Below are positions 33,471 to 42,756 of a DNA stretch of 64,000 nt, piece after piece (the stretch's first letter is position 1; every line of letters starts with the position of its first letter). Where the stretch lies: positions 5,704,001 through 5,768,000 of the forward strand of contig CM106586.1 of the NCBI GenBank assembly GCA_048013815.1, given 5' to 3'. This DNA comes from Setoptus koraiensis. Taxonomy: Eukaryota > Arthropoda. The position numbers were made by a program, and so were the translations under genes. The notes under the pieces were generated by a model. The model saw only the letters and a list, made by a program, of their open reading frames with translations, ran no database searches and was not told the origin of the DNA.

Positions 33471-34748
33471 TTATCCAGCACAATAGGTTTTTTCTTTCTC
33501 TAGTTGTCTAGGATAAACAAGTCGGTTTATATTCCATAAAATTGCATCACATATCACATTCATGGAAGAAAAATATTTCTCCCAAATATCACGAGCCTTG
33601 ATTTGCATAGATTTGTAAGCCATCTCATCTATTGAAGTCACAATTTTTACCAAATCAACCAATCGGCTCTCTGGAATAATCACAGAAAACTCGTTCCAGA
33701 TTATGTCGTCCGGAAAAGGTAACATGGCCTCGTCAGTGGCAATAACAGGAACACAGCCTCGTTCAAGGAAGTGGCCTAAATCTTTGTAACACTCTATACT
33801 CGTTTTTGTCGGAAGTAAGAGGCAATATTTCGATTGATCAAGAATAAGTGGATAGGGAAATTCAATTATTCCATCTTTTGTGCATGCAATTGTCTCGTGA
33901 TTTGTTGAGTTAATTTCAGTTTGATGAATGCAACCCGCCTTCAAGACCAAAAGTTCCCCTTCAGACTCTAGCTCCAACGCGTCCACGATTGGCACTATGT
34001 TAGTTTTCAAACTCTCATAATCGACAAGCATGTAGGTCCATGTGCGTTCAGTGAGATTGGTGAGATCCATCTTCATATAGGTGGTTCTATACGAAGGTAT
34101 TGGTATATCAAAGAATGGTCTTCTTGTGAATGAGTTCAGGCAAGAGCTAGCATGGAATGCATAACCTATGTTTACATCGTCCAATATATCTACCCGACTG
34201 CTAGATTCAGAGTCTAGCTCCATGGTCATTATCATGTGATTGAGTCCAGGTTTTTCGAGATCAATGTGGGTCCAATAAGGTAATCGGTGTAGCATAGCTG
34301 TTAGATCGCGCTGTGTGATATTGAGATTTCTAGCTAGGAAATTTAAGTTCAACGTGTCAATGCTTGGAACGTATATACAAGCTAGCTCTGGATTTGGCTC
34401 GTAATGATCACTAGCGATTATGGTCTCCAGAAGAGTCCAATATTCCTGGCTCATGTGCATTCTCGATGAGTACAAGATAGCACCATTGGTATTGGTATAG
34501 GTTATCGGTGGGTAGACATAGATTTTGACCTTCTGCTGAATTGTGTATTCGCACTGATAAATGTCAAAGCAGTTGTAGTAACTACATCGTTTTTGGTGCT
34601 GTCGGAAGTCCGGTGGGTATTCGTATACATCATGATCCGTCAACACTACAAAAATAGTTTTGTCCGACAAAGTTTCATCCTGGGTAGCTAGCGCCAAGTA
34701 ATATAGAGTGATGGTAAATAATAAGAAAAATGCATGGTTGGTGGACAT
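33471..34748 (-). CDS. EXT2-like exostosin-domain protein, single-domain, intronless
   Basis: The 425-residue product starts at the ATG at 34748 and begins with a hydrophobic signal or signal-anchor (FFLLFTITLYYLALA). It then aligns from memory with the N-terminal GT47 exostosin domain of EXT2, the heparan sulfate co-polymerase subunit: CFDIYQCEYTIQQKVKIYVY, ACIYVPSIDTLNLN, a block corresponding to [21 protein letters not shown] (here GCVPVIATDEAMLPFPDDII), and QIKARDIWEKYFSSMNVICD near the end. EXT proteins are about 720-750 residues with a second, GT64 domain; here the frame stops right after the exostosin domain, with no GT64. It is one uninterrupted exon. It may be a diverged duplicate specialised to one domain or a retrocopy. 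Heparan sulfate work in the Golgi is the family role; whether this copy is active is unknown. It is divergently arranged with ELP5. Confidence 0.82.
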   Translation of the reverse strand: MSTNHAFFLLFTITLYYLALATQDETLSDKTIFVVLTDHDVYEYPPDFRQHQKRCSYYNCFDIYQCEYTIQQKVKIYVYPPITYTNTNGAILYSSRMHMSQEYWTLLETIIASDHYEPNPELACIYVPSIDTLNLNFLARNLNITQRDLTAMLHRLPYWTHIDLEKPGLNHMIMTMELDSESSSRVDILDDVNIGYAFHASSCLNSFTRRPFFDIPIPSYRTTYMKMDLTNLTERTWTYMLVDYESLKTNIVPIVDALELESEGELLVLKAGCIHQTEINSTNHETIACTKDGIIEFPYPLILDQSKYCLLLPTKTSIECYKDLGHFLERGCVPVIATDEAMLPFPDDIIWNEFSVIIPESRLVDLVKIVTSIDEMAYKSMQIKARDIWEKYFSSMNVICDAILWNINRLVYPRQLEKEKTYCAG

Positions 34749-35316
34749 TGCAGTTACGATGTACAATCAATCACATAATGATGATTTTAGCCAAAAAGAA
34801 AGCATGAATTATACCAGTAAATCGTCCGAAGCATGGCGTAAATGCGAACCAGATCTAGTAAAACTTTTTCCAAACCATGTACCTAAATTATTTATTTGTA
34901 CCAAAGCGGTAAATTTGAAATTACTGAGGGGGAAAAGGTAACTTGCCGCCAACGTGCCTCAACACCTTTTTTTTCCACTTTGGCTTAATAACGAGGACAA
35001 CTTTAGACTATATTCTCATAAAGGAGTTAGTCAACAGTATCTTTATGAGGTCACTAGAAAATCCAAGATGAATCTTGAGAGAGAGAACGAGAGAGTTGAA
35101 ATACCAAAGTCAATTGTTTGAAAATGAGCACGTGTAGACCGGAGTTGATACCCCCCAGTATTTACAAGACAGAGAGGAGCAGGCTGCAGATTTTTTCCCA
35201 ACTCAACATGTGCACTGAAAAAACCACAGTTTCATGTCAACTCAACACAATAATATTGAAATACTTGAAAGGATCATCGTATAAAGTTGAACTATTTATC
35301 ACCATAATCTACAAAA
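34749..35316. other. Divergent intergenic region between EXT2-like gene and ELP5
   Basis: This holds the promoters of both genes. I see no conserved motif that I can name; the short open frames are not convincing. Confidence 0.5.
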
Positions 35317-36117
35317 ATGAACGAATTATTTCAAGAGTTGAAGCTGCCTGGCTCCAAGTTGGTAACCTTCATATTTGATCCAACAATCAACAATAAGCAT
35401 TGTTTACTCGACACCATCATGAGTAATCTTGGTAAATTCCATCTCATCAAGACCGATCCCTACAGACATGATCGCGAACTCGATTGCGAAGTCTTTGATG
35501 CACTCAAGATCAAGGACAATAATATCTGCGACAAAATAAAACAACATTACCAGGATACAACAAACTCCATCCTATTTATAGATGATCTAACCAGGCTTAT
35601 GGTATACATGAAAAATGAAACGAAGCCAATTCTCTCATTATTGTCTACCTTGCATCGGCAGCAGAATCATGTCGTCTGTATTGGCCAGAGGTTCAATTGT
35701 TACGAAGAATTCATAAAAAATTTAGAGTACTTATCATCAGTATTCATAAGCATAACCATTGATTTCGACCACTACGTGGCCAATATCGATGATAATGTGA
35801 AGGCAGTCCATCGTACGCTAGCGGAAAAACAACTTGCAAGGATAACACATGATTTTACTCTAGCTCGCTATTCTGGCAAGACTCTTTTCAAGCCTTTCAC
35901 TCGTCCCAGGAAAAATTTAGAATCCGTTACTGATGAAAACAGCATCGAAATGTTATCCTTCAACCTTGGTCTGACAGATAAGGAGAGAGAAGCTAAGGAT
36001 AATGTAGTTTTACCTTTCACTAAGGCACAGGATCCATCGCTTTCTAAGATTTTCTACTATCCTGACAAAAATGACGATGTGGACGAAGAGGACCCAGATG
36101 ATGATCTCAATATTTAA
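35317..36117 (+). CDS. ELP5: Elongator complex protein 5
   Basis: ELP5 is a subunit of the Elp4-Elp5-Elp6 subcomplex of Elongator, which is needed for modification of wobble uridines (mcm5/ncm5) in tRNAs. The 266-residue product has the usual length and the diagnostic acidic tail: YYPDKNDDVDEEDPDDDLNI, matching the ELP5 C-terminus, which ends in DPDDDL plus two residues. The body has RecA-like features (LVTFIFDPTINN, NSILFIDDLTRLMVY, HVVCIGQRF) but no Walker A loop, as is normal for this family. It is a single exon, with the start ATG at 35317 in AAAATGA context. AATAAA follows at 36148. It converges on COX5B with only 63 bp between the two stops. Confidence 0.9.
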   Translation: MNELFQELKLPGSKLVTFIFDPTINNKHCLLDTIMSNLGKFHLIKTDPYRHDRELDCEVFDALKIKDNNICDKIKQHYQDTTNSILFIDDLTRLMVYMKNETKPILSLLSTLHRQQNHVVCIGQRFNCYEEFIKNLEYLSSVFISITIDFDHYVANIDDNVKAVHRTLAEKQLARITHDFTLARYSGKTLFKPFTRPRKNLESVTDENSIEMLSFNLGLTDKEREAKDNVVLPFTKAQDPSLSKIFYYPDKNDDVDEEDPDDDLNI

Positions 36118-36147
36118 TTATTGTAAACATACTACATGTGTGATAAT

Positions 36148-36153
36148 AATAAA
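36148..36153 (+). terminator. Polyadenylation signal of ELP5
   Basis: AATAAA 30 bp after the ELP5 stop, between the two convergent genes. ATTAAA on the minus strand for COX5B overlaps the ELP5 stop codon at about 36118-36113, so the transcripts probably overlap. Confidence 0.55.
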
Positions 36154-36180
36154 CGTTACAATTCTACAAACAAAACTCTT

Positions 36181-36681
36181 CTACCATTTCATTTCAACTC
36201 CCAATTTTCGCAATTCCAACATTCGTCTGTATTTGGGGATAGACATCAACTCTTCTTCGGGTATATCTTCCCAAAATTTAGGAGCGTCGACACACTTCAT
36301 CCAAAATCCACATTGACAACGTTTGAGTTCGCCTTTGTAAACCGTGGTGTATCTGACGAAAGAGGTATGCTCCTCACATTGGCAGCCAACGATTCGTTTA
36401 GTTTCGAACGAAGGTACCTCAATAGGATTTTCTTTGCAATCACCTTTTCCTTCTCTAGCAATAGGTAGTGTACAGTAAGGATCTAGATGACCTTGTTCAA
36501 AGGCCAATAAATATAGTTTGTAGTCTCCGGTAGCAGCCTCGACACCATGTGGAAGTCTTATGTCCTTGACTGGTATCCTTTCTTTGCCATCAACACTTTC
36601 GAGACTTCCAAAACCAAACCATGAGGTGATTTTTGGCCATAAGCTCTCCTTCTTGACTACGCGAACAACTTTTGAGGCCAT
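36181..36681 (-). CDS. COX5B: Cytochrome c oxidase subunit 5B, mitochondrial
   Basis: This is a nuclear-encoded zinc-binding subunit of respiratory complex IV on the matrix side of the inner mitochondrial membrane. The 166-residue product starts at an ATG in ACCATGG context. The core matches the family: GHLDPYCTLPI, VPSFETKRIVGCQCEEHTSF, then KGELKRCQCGFWMKC. The zinc site reads CxC...CxC, whereas mammals have CxC...CxxC; I believe a shortened second pair also occurs in insects, so it is probably functional. The N-terminus (ASKVVRVVKKESLW) is basic and could be the mitochondrial targeting sequence. A C-terminal extension of about 35 residues (FWEDIPEEELMSIPKYRRML...) goes beyond the mammalian end. 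It is a single exon, convergent with ELP5. Confidence 0.92.
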   Translation of the reverse strand: MASKVVRVVKKESLWPKITSWFGFGSLESVDGKERIPVKDIRLPHGVEAATGDYKLYLLAFEQGHLDPYCTLPIAREGKGDCKENPIEVPSFETKRIVGCQCEEHTSFVRYTTVYKGELKRCQCGFWMKCVDAPKFWEDIPEEELMSIPKYRRMLELRKLGVEMKW

Positions 36682-38247
36682 GGTTGTATCAATTAGATTG
36701 TAATAATAAGGATATATTCTTTTGTTACTAATGGATAAATAAAATACCCTTACGATTCATGGAGCAACATTAAAGAAATAGCCATCATCTGTGATAAATA
36801 CAAATAATATGAGCCGCCGATGCGCCACCTCGCGTCTAAATACATGTACCCTCATCCGCCAGAATGAATGCTCAATGGAATCATAATAAACAAACATTTA
36901 ACGTAACACCCTACGCTTGTGTGTGTATTCAAAAACGCTATGCGCGCTCCTAGAGAAACAGAAATGAACTTCGACGAAGGACACTGGAAAAGTGCACACG
37001 GTGCGCCGACAGATGCACGATGGAGGGCTTGTACTTATGAATAGTGGAGGCTACGTAAGCGGGGGGAGCATACGACGGGAGTGATCCCGGCCGCGGACGC
37101 GATCTGCCTACTCGACGGTGAAGAAAAGGGGAGTCTCCCAAGAGCCGCTGCAAAAAAAATGAATTTGAAATTTGGCGCTCGTTTTTTCGCTGAGCCAGAG
37201 TGCGGCATTTCTTCCCCCTCAATGGAATCTAGTAGCATAAAAAACATTGGGAATGCGCATGGAAATGTTCTAGAGAGTGAACCCGATGCCGCTAGCATCC
37301 CACGATTTCACGGGCTTCATGACCGGTACCGCCCTCCTTCATCCCCCTCGCGCAAAAGTCTGTGTGACTGCATCACTATGCTCTAACGTGTGTATCAATG
37401 TCGTTAAGAAGCAAACTGCTGTGATAATATAGTGCTGAAAGATGTTCCGTGCTGGCAATTCTCAGCGGCTTCAACTTTGATACGAGAACGTTCCGCAAGG
37501 GCGGCGCTTCTGGCTTCCTTGATGCATTCGCTACACTTTGACCGAGCATGTGGCGCAATCGGTAAGCGATGCAAAGTAAGATGAAGTCAAAGTTAGTGAA
37601 ACATATATCGAAAAGCTCTTTGCTTGCCTGTTCAATCGAGAGCGTCGCGAACGCCTCTCGCGGAAATTTTATGCGTTCAAGTTTGTATTTTCGGCAATGG
37701 ACAATACGGTAGATGTAAGAGGCGACTTCTCAAATACTTTCAATGTGTCATGCATGTACATGTAATCTGGCACAAGAAAAAATACGCTCACCGCCGAGTC
37801 TCGTTCACGGATTACTAGATTTTCACTAGATTTTGCTTTCTGCACGCTAACTACTTATATATTATTATTATATATTTGATCACCCTTCATTAACATTGAG
37901 ATTCCTTCGCGTTTCTTCTATCCTCTTCATTATAACTATTGTATATCGTTATATCCTCACGACACTATAGAAAAGGATGAATTAATCTCTCTAACATTAT
38001 CAATATTATTAGAACTATTTGAACAACAGTCACCATTCTTATCAATATTATCACTATTATTATTAAATTATCTAAATTATTATCATAAATATTATTATTA
38101 CACTATTATCCTTTATATATTATATTATTCAATGATATAATAATATTGAGATAGTCTCAATTCCACTCAAAACAACCGTCCGACGTTTGTATTTAGATCA
38201 ATCAACAGCTAAAAAACAACGATAGTACACAGTAAATCGACAGCAGC
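36682..38247. other. Intergenic region with an anomalous island at about 36930-37830
   Basis: The flanks are AT-rich (38020-38150 is extremely so). The middle 900 bp has a different texture: CpG-containing words, few runs of A/T, and overlapping open frames on both strands (for example 37081-37386 + and 37035-37298 -) with no recognisable product. A tRNA-type A box (TGGCGCAATCGG, about 37552) occurs within it. It may be an inserted fragment; its origin is unknown. Confidence 0.45.
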
Positions 38248-41200
38248 ATGCATCAGAAAGGAACAATTAATTTTGCTCAAGTCGAAAAAAGCCTTAATGC
38301 ACCCTTAATCAAGGATCAATACTGGTATATCATAGATAAAAAATGGTATGACACGTGTTGCCAATATAATAAATTAGGTGACGAAAATGAATGTCCAGGT
38401 CCCATTGATAACAGTGCACTATTTGCAACAACCACCAGCAATAGCAACCCCACAACAACACGATTTAAATCGCCTTCAAGTGATGCCGTAGCGATTGGCA
38501 ACCGTCCATTAAAGAATAATCTTAGTGAGAATGAAGATTTTTTAGTTATACCAGAGCAGGTCTGGAATCTTCTTGTAGACCATTACACTGTTCGTGATCC
38601 TAGCCATGTAATAAAGAGGCGTGTAATCGAAAATAATCCCGGGAATTGTGTTGTTGAAGTGTATCCTCTTAATCTATTATTGTGTCTTCACGCCGGAAAT
38701 GGAACAAGTGCGGGTGTTGTAGAGAAACAGTTTAGCAGAAAATCTCAATTGAAAGAAGTTGAAGAAGAAATGCGCAAACTATTCAATATAAACGAAACTA
38801 GTCAAACTAAGCTTTGGGTGGGCAATTCTACTGTCTATGAATCGGAAGCGGCGAAAACAAATGGGAGCGCGGAAAACTTTCCTCCTATTGCCCTACCTAA
38901 TGTGCCTCCGCCACCACCGTTGTCCACTAATACTGGAAACTCAAATACCGTGCCCTCTGCAGCAACTATGCTAACACGTAATGCACAAGCTAAACATCTA
39001 GTTGATGCGAAATCTGATTCACAGGCGAAGAATTCTACTGAAGTTAAACTATCTAACCCAGCAACCGGTGCAGCAAATAATAGCAACAATCTATATACTT
39101 CAGATTCAACAGATGAAAATTCATCGAAGCCTTCGCCCATGCTACGTACTCTTCAAGATGCAGGACTCATGAGCGGTCAAGTGGTAACAATAGAATATCG
39201 TAATGTTGACGGAATTTGGCCAAGCTGCAAACCGAAATGTGGCTCTGTTACTACTAGGTCTTCACGAGCCCAACCTGGATTATGTGGTCTTAGCAACATC
39301 GGAAATACATGCTTTATGAATTCGGCCTTACAGTGCCTCTCAAATACGCCTCCTTTGACAAACTACATACTGAATGATAATTATATCAATGACATCAATG
39401 TAAATAATCCACTTGGTATGCACGGTGAGATAGCTAAAACTTACTCCGATCTTATCAAGAATTTGTGGAGTGGTTCGAATTCCACCTACATCCCTAGAGA
39501 ATTCAAAATGGCTGTCGGACGATTCGCTCCTCAATTCAGCAGTTACTCTCAGCAAGATTGCCAAGAACTGATGGCTTTCCTTTTAGATGGACTACATGAG
39601 GACCTGAACAGAATCAAAGAAAAACCTTATATAGAGATCAAAAATGAAATAGAGCTTCGCCCTGACGAAGTGGTTGCTGCTGAATCCTGGTCTAACTATC
39701 GAAAAAGAAATGATTCTATTGTTGTTGATACATTTCATGCGTTACTCAAGTCAACTCTCGTTTGTCCAGAGTGTGACCTAGTGAGCGTAACGTTTGACCC
39801 ATTTTGCTATTTATCGTTGCCTTTACCAGTGAAAAGAGAAAAAGTTATAGAGTTGGTGTATATTCCGGCTCCAAAACCTTTGGATAGTGTCAAGTACCTT
39901 GTGACTAATGATGGAAACGAAAACAATCCTGCTGGACTCTTAGGATATGCTGCCCCAAGCGCGAACGAATTTCGTCTACAACCTATTCAAATATCAAAAT
40001 TCTCAATACCAAAGTCTGGCCCTGCTAGTGAGATTTGTCATGCAGTAGCAAAGACAATCAATCAACATTGTAAAACATTTGAGGGGAAACTTTACGGCAA
40101 GGATTATAAAGTTAATCCAGATAATTTAGTTGTCGCAGAAATATACAACAACAAATTCAGTCGCATCTACGAATCCACCGATCATTACTCGACAGTAGGA
40201 GAAGAATTCATTGTCTACGAGAAAAAAGATAAATACTGTATACCGATGTACGTGCGAGAGCGCAAAACTGAAACTTCATCCTCCCTAACAATTATTGGTA
40301 ATGTTCTCATGATTCATGTACCCGATCTCAAATACGAGACTATCTACAAAGCTATGCTTCAGCGATGTAGGAACCCGAAGTTGTTAGAATCTACTGAAGA
40401 GAACATCAGTACCAAGCCTGAGTCACAAACTAACACTAGCAGTGCAACAAGAGCAACAAGATCTTCACCGAGATTTCAACAAGTTCAGTATAACAACGAA
40501 GATACCCAAATGGCCGATGGATCGGCAGAGCCCGATCATGATATAGATATGGACGAGCACGATATTGCTGGTGCTGGACAACTTATGGAAACAGATGAAT
40601 CGATTCAGGCTGACAACTCTGATTGCCACACCTCCTTGTCATCGACGTCATTGAATAGTTCACCTGTCACAAATGGCATTGCTGACGGAGATATGCGTGA
40701 ACCATTATTCAAGATATCCATTGTTAATTCTGTGGGAAGTTCTACAATTGGTCAGCTCAAACCAGGAGACGAAGCCAAATATAATAGCAAACTCTACCTA
40801 GCGGCAGAATTTTGCAGTTCTACGTTGCAATCGCCTCAATTTTCACATCTGAAACCTAAAGATAACTTCGTGAGTCCTTGTGAGGTACCACTGCATATAA
40901 ACATACTTAGAGAAGGTCCAAAACCAGCGCTCCAATTGAAGGATTGTATCTCTCAATTCACGAATATTGAAAGATTGGGCGCGGACGATCCATGGTATTG
41001 TCCTAAATGCAAAAAGCATCAACAAGCAACTAAGAAATTTGACATCTGGTCTCTACCAAAAATATTGATTATACATCTGAAGCGTTTCTCCTTCTCTCGT
41101 TCTTGGAGAGATAAAATAGATACCATAGTGGAGTTTCCGGTTGAGGGTCTAGATCTATCTGAACATGTTCTATGCCAGGATCAGAAGAGGGGAAATCTTA

Positions 41201-41385
41201 CGTATGATCTTATTGGTGTGGCAAATCACTACGGTGGCCTTGGAGGCGGACATTACACAGCTTACGCTAAGAACTTTATTCAAGATAGTTGGTTTTATTT
41301 TGATGATGCTATAGTGACACCTTCTAATGCTGATAGTGTTGTATCAAAGAACGCCTATGTGCTGTTTTATCAACAACGCGAGTAA
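38248..41385 (+). CDS. USP15: Ubiquitin carboxyl-terminal hydrolase, USP15/USP4/USP11 type
   Basis: This is a cysteine-protease deubiquitinase that removes ubiquitin from substrates; family members act on spliceosome, TGF-beta and signalling proteins. The 1045-residue frame is a single exon. A DUSP domain (about 10-120; DQYWYIIDKKWYD...CPGPIDN) is followed by a UBL-type region (CVVEVYPLNLLL, KLFNINETSQTKLW) interrupted by an Asn/Ser-rich insertion of about 90 residues, then the catalytic domain from about 347: GLSNIGNTCFMNSALQCLSN with nucleophile Cys355, zinc-ribbon pairs CPECD and CPKCK, His1002 in GGGHYTAYAK and Asp1019 in WFYFDDAIVT. A long acidic, Ser-rich insertion sits in the middle of the catalytic domain, as in USP4/15. 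All catalytic residues are present. The lack of introns over 3.1 kb fits an intron-poor genome; a retrocopy cannot be excluded. Confidence 0.94.
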   Translation: MHQKGTINFAQVEKSLNAPLIKDQYWYIIDKKWYDTCCQYNKLGDENECPGPIDNSALFATTTSNSNPTTTRFKSPSSDAVAIGNRPLKNNLSENEDFLVIPEQVWNLLVDHYTVRDPSHVIKRRVIENNPGNCVVEVYPLNLLLCLHAGNGTSAGVVEKQFSRKSQLKEVEEEMRKLFNINETSQTKLWVGNSTVYESEAAKTNGSAENFPPIALPNVPPPPPLSTNTGNSNTVPSAATMLTRNAQAKHLVDAKSDSQAKNSTEVKLSNPATGAANNSNNLYTSDSTDENSSKPSPMLRTLQDAGLMSGQVVTIEYRNVDGIWPSCKPKCGSVTTRSSRAQPGLCGLSNIGNTCFMNSALQCLSNTPPLTNYILNDNYINDINVNNPLGMHGEIAKTYSDLIKNLWSGSNSTYIPREFKMAVGRFAPQFSSYSQQDCQELMAFLLDGLHEDLNRIKEKPYIEIKNEIELRPDEVVAAESWSNYRKRNDSIVVDTFHALLKSTLVCPECDLVSVTFDPFCYLSLPLPVKREKVIELVYIPAPKPLDSVKYLVTNDGNENNPAGLLGYAAPSANEFRLQPIQISKFSIPKSGPASEICHAVAKTINQHCKTFEGKLYGKDYKVNPDNLVVAEIYNNKFSRIYESTDHYSTVGEEFIVYEKKDKYCIPMYVRERKTETSSSLTIIGNVLMIHVPDLKYETIYKAMLQRCRNPKLLESTEENISTKPESQTNTSSATRATRSSPRFQQVQYNNEDTQMADGSAEPDHDIDMDEHDIAGAGQLMETDESIQADNSDCHTSLSSTSLNSSPVTNGIADGDMREPLFKISIVNSVGSSTIGQLKPGDEAKYNSKLYLAAEFCSSTLQSPQFSHLKPKDNFVSPCEVPLHINILREGPKPALQLKDCISQFTNIERLGADDPWYCPKCKKHQQATKKFDIWSLPKILIIHLKRFSFSRSWRDKIDTIVEFPVEGLDLSEHVLCQDQKRGNLTYDLIGVANHYGGLGGGHYTAYAKNFIQDSWFYFDDAIVTPSNADSVVSKNAYVLFYQQRE

Positions 41386-41475
41386 TGAATAGTTAACATC
41401 TAAGTTTAGTGTATCTATTTTCTGGCGCACAGATGTATGAATTTTCTTTATCGTTATTCTCAATACAAAACGAGG

Positions 41476-41481
41476 AATAAA
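41476..41481 (+). terminator. Polyadenylation signal of USP15
   Basis: AATAAA 90 bp after the stop codon, and 24 bp before the stop of the convergent MRPS12 gene. Confidence 0.6.
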
Positions 41482-41504
41482 TCTGTCTATCAACAACATA
41501 CAAA

Positions 41505-42041
41505 CTAATTTCTTTTCATGACAAGAGCGCAATCGTAGACACCTCTGATAACTCGCAGTTTGAGGCCGGGCACGTCCTTGACTCGTTTGTATCTAACTAA
41601 AACAGTGGAGTGCTCTTGTAAGTTGTGACCCACACCAGGCACGAAACATGTGACTTCTTTGCCAGTCGTAAGACGGACGTAGACACATTTTCTGTTGGCA
41701 CTGTTTGGTTTCTTCGGCTTTTTTATTAGAGTCCTAAGTACTATACCACGCACCTGAGGCCTGCCCTCTAATGGATTGGATTTTTTTCTCTGTTTTGGGG
41801 GTCCTTTGAGATGCAATTTCATGAGTGACTTCTGCTCCTTCCATTGGGCCTTAGTGCAGCCTCCTATAATTTCATCTGGAGGTGGCTTTGTCCATCTTTC
41901 ATCTGGTTTAAACACTTGCACAGGTTGATTGATTCCCCTTAGACGATGTTCTATCCTTTTATCATAACGAAATGTTGCCTTCGGACATATCTGTGTCGGG
42001 GTAATAGTGAGACGGGCCAAAAGGCTCCTTAGAGCAAACAT
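41505..42041 (-). CDS. MRPS12: Mitochondrial ribosomal protein S12 (uS12m)
   Basis: This is the mitochondrial counterpart of bacterial ribosomal protein S12, part of the decoding centre of the small subunit; the fly orthologue is technical knockout (tko). The 178-residue protein has a basic mitochondrial presequence (MFALRSLLARLTITPTQICP), a mitochondrial-specific middle and the universal core: RPQVRGIVLRTLIKKPKKPN with SANRK, then CFVPGVGHNLQEHSTVLVRY and DVPGLKLRVIRGVYDC. The Lys and Pro residues mutated in streptomycin resistance in bacteria are in the conserved KKPNSANRK and PGVGH contexts. It is a single exon, converging on USP15 with about 120 bp between stops. Confidence 0.96.
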   Translation of the reverse strand: MFALRSLLARLTITPTQICPKATFRYDKRIEHRLRGINQPVQVFKPDERWTKPPPDEIIGGCTKAQWKEQKSLMKLHLKGPPKQRKKSNPLEGRPQVRGIVLRTLIKKPKKPNSANRKCVYVRLTTGKEVTCFVPGVGHNLQEHSTVLVRYKRVKDVPGLKLRVIRGVYDCALVMKRN

Positions 42042-42756
42042 CGTGATAGATCGCGGTAACGGTCATTCAAATGTAAATGTATTCCAAACCGAAGTCAAGG
42101 TGCCAAAACTTATCACGTTTTCGATGTTTTCAAATTGTTTTAGCGGTAGATTTGAACGTCGAGAAAAGTTGTGATTTCCACTAGGGTGCGCTAGCTCTCA
42201 ACATTCCTAAAGACCGTACGATCCCGCATGCAATGACTAAACAATTTCTCGACAAAGCGTTAGCAATTAAGGATATATCCTCTCGTCTTGGTTTTAACTA
42301 TTGATGGCTTGACCGGATTCGATGAAGAATCATCATTTATTCAGGCGAGGTTGATATTTTGAGGATTCCCGCTAAATTATATGTACGGATCGGTCAACTG
42401 GCTCAAGAGTAAGTATTCGACGGATAGACGCACGATGTGCTGGGCGGTGGTACTCAAATGTAAACGAAACTCAAATGAAGTCTTGACACCGATGAGAATA
42501 ACCGGATAAGGTGTTCGGTAATAACGATCACGCTAATCGACTATATTTTTATTCGTACAGAGTTTGGTATAAGCTCGGTTGTTGCGAGCAAACTGTTGTT
42601 TCACATGGTAGAAGCGATCGCAATGTATGGAACAATAAATAAATAGTTCACTCCTTATATTCGCGTTGGAGCTTCGACTTGATTGGATTGCTGACATCAT
42701 TTCTCGAAGCTCATGAATTTGATTTTAACCATGACTTCTCAGTTGACTGATTAAAA
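42042..42756. other. Intergenic region
   Basis: It contains the upstream region of MRPS12 and the 3' region of the acidic secreted protein gene. No gene or repeat is recognised. Confidence 0.5.

Noticed and set aside
34708-35378. Plus-strand open frames across the EXT2-like 5' end and before ELP5
   Set aside because: The first is a shadow of the EXT2-like gene start; the second overlaps the ELP5 start in another frame and has no recognisable content.
37545-37645. tRNA-like A and B boxes
   Set aside because: No acceptor or anticodon stem can be formed and the box spacing is wrong for a tRNA. At most a relic, mentioned in the island finding.
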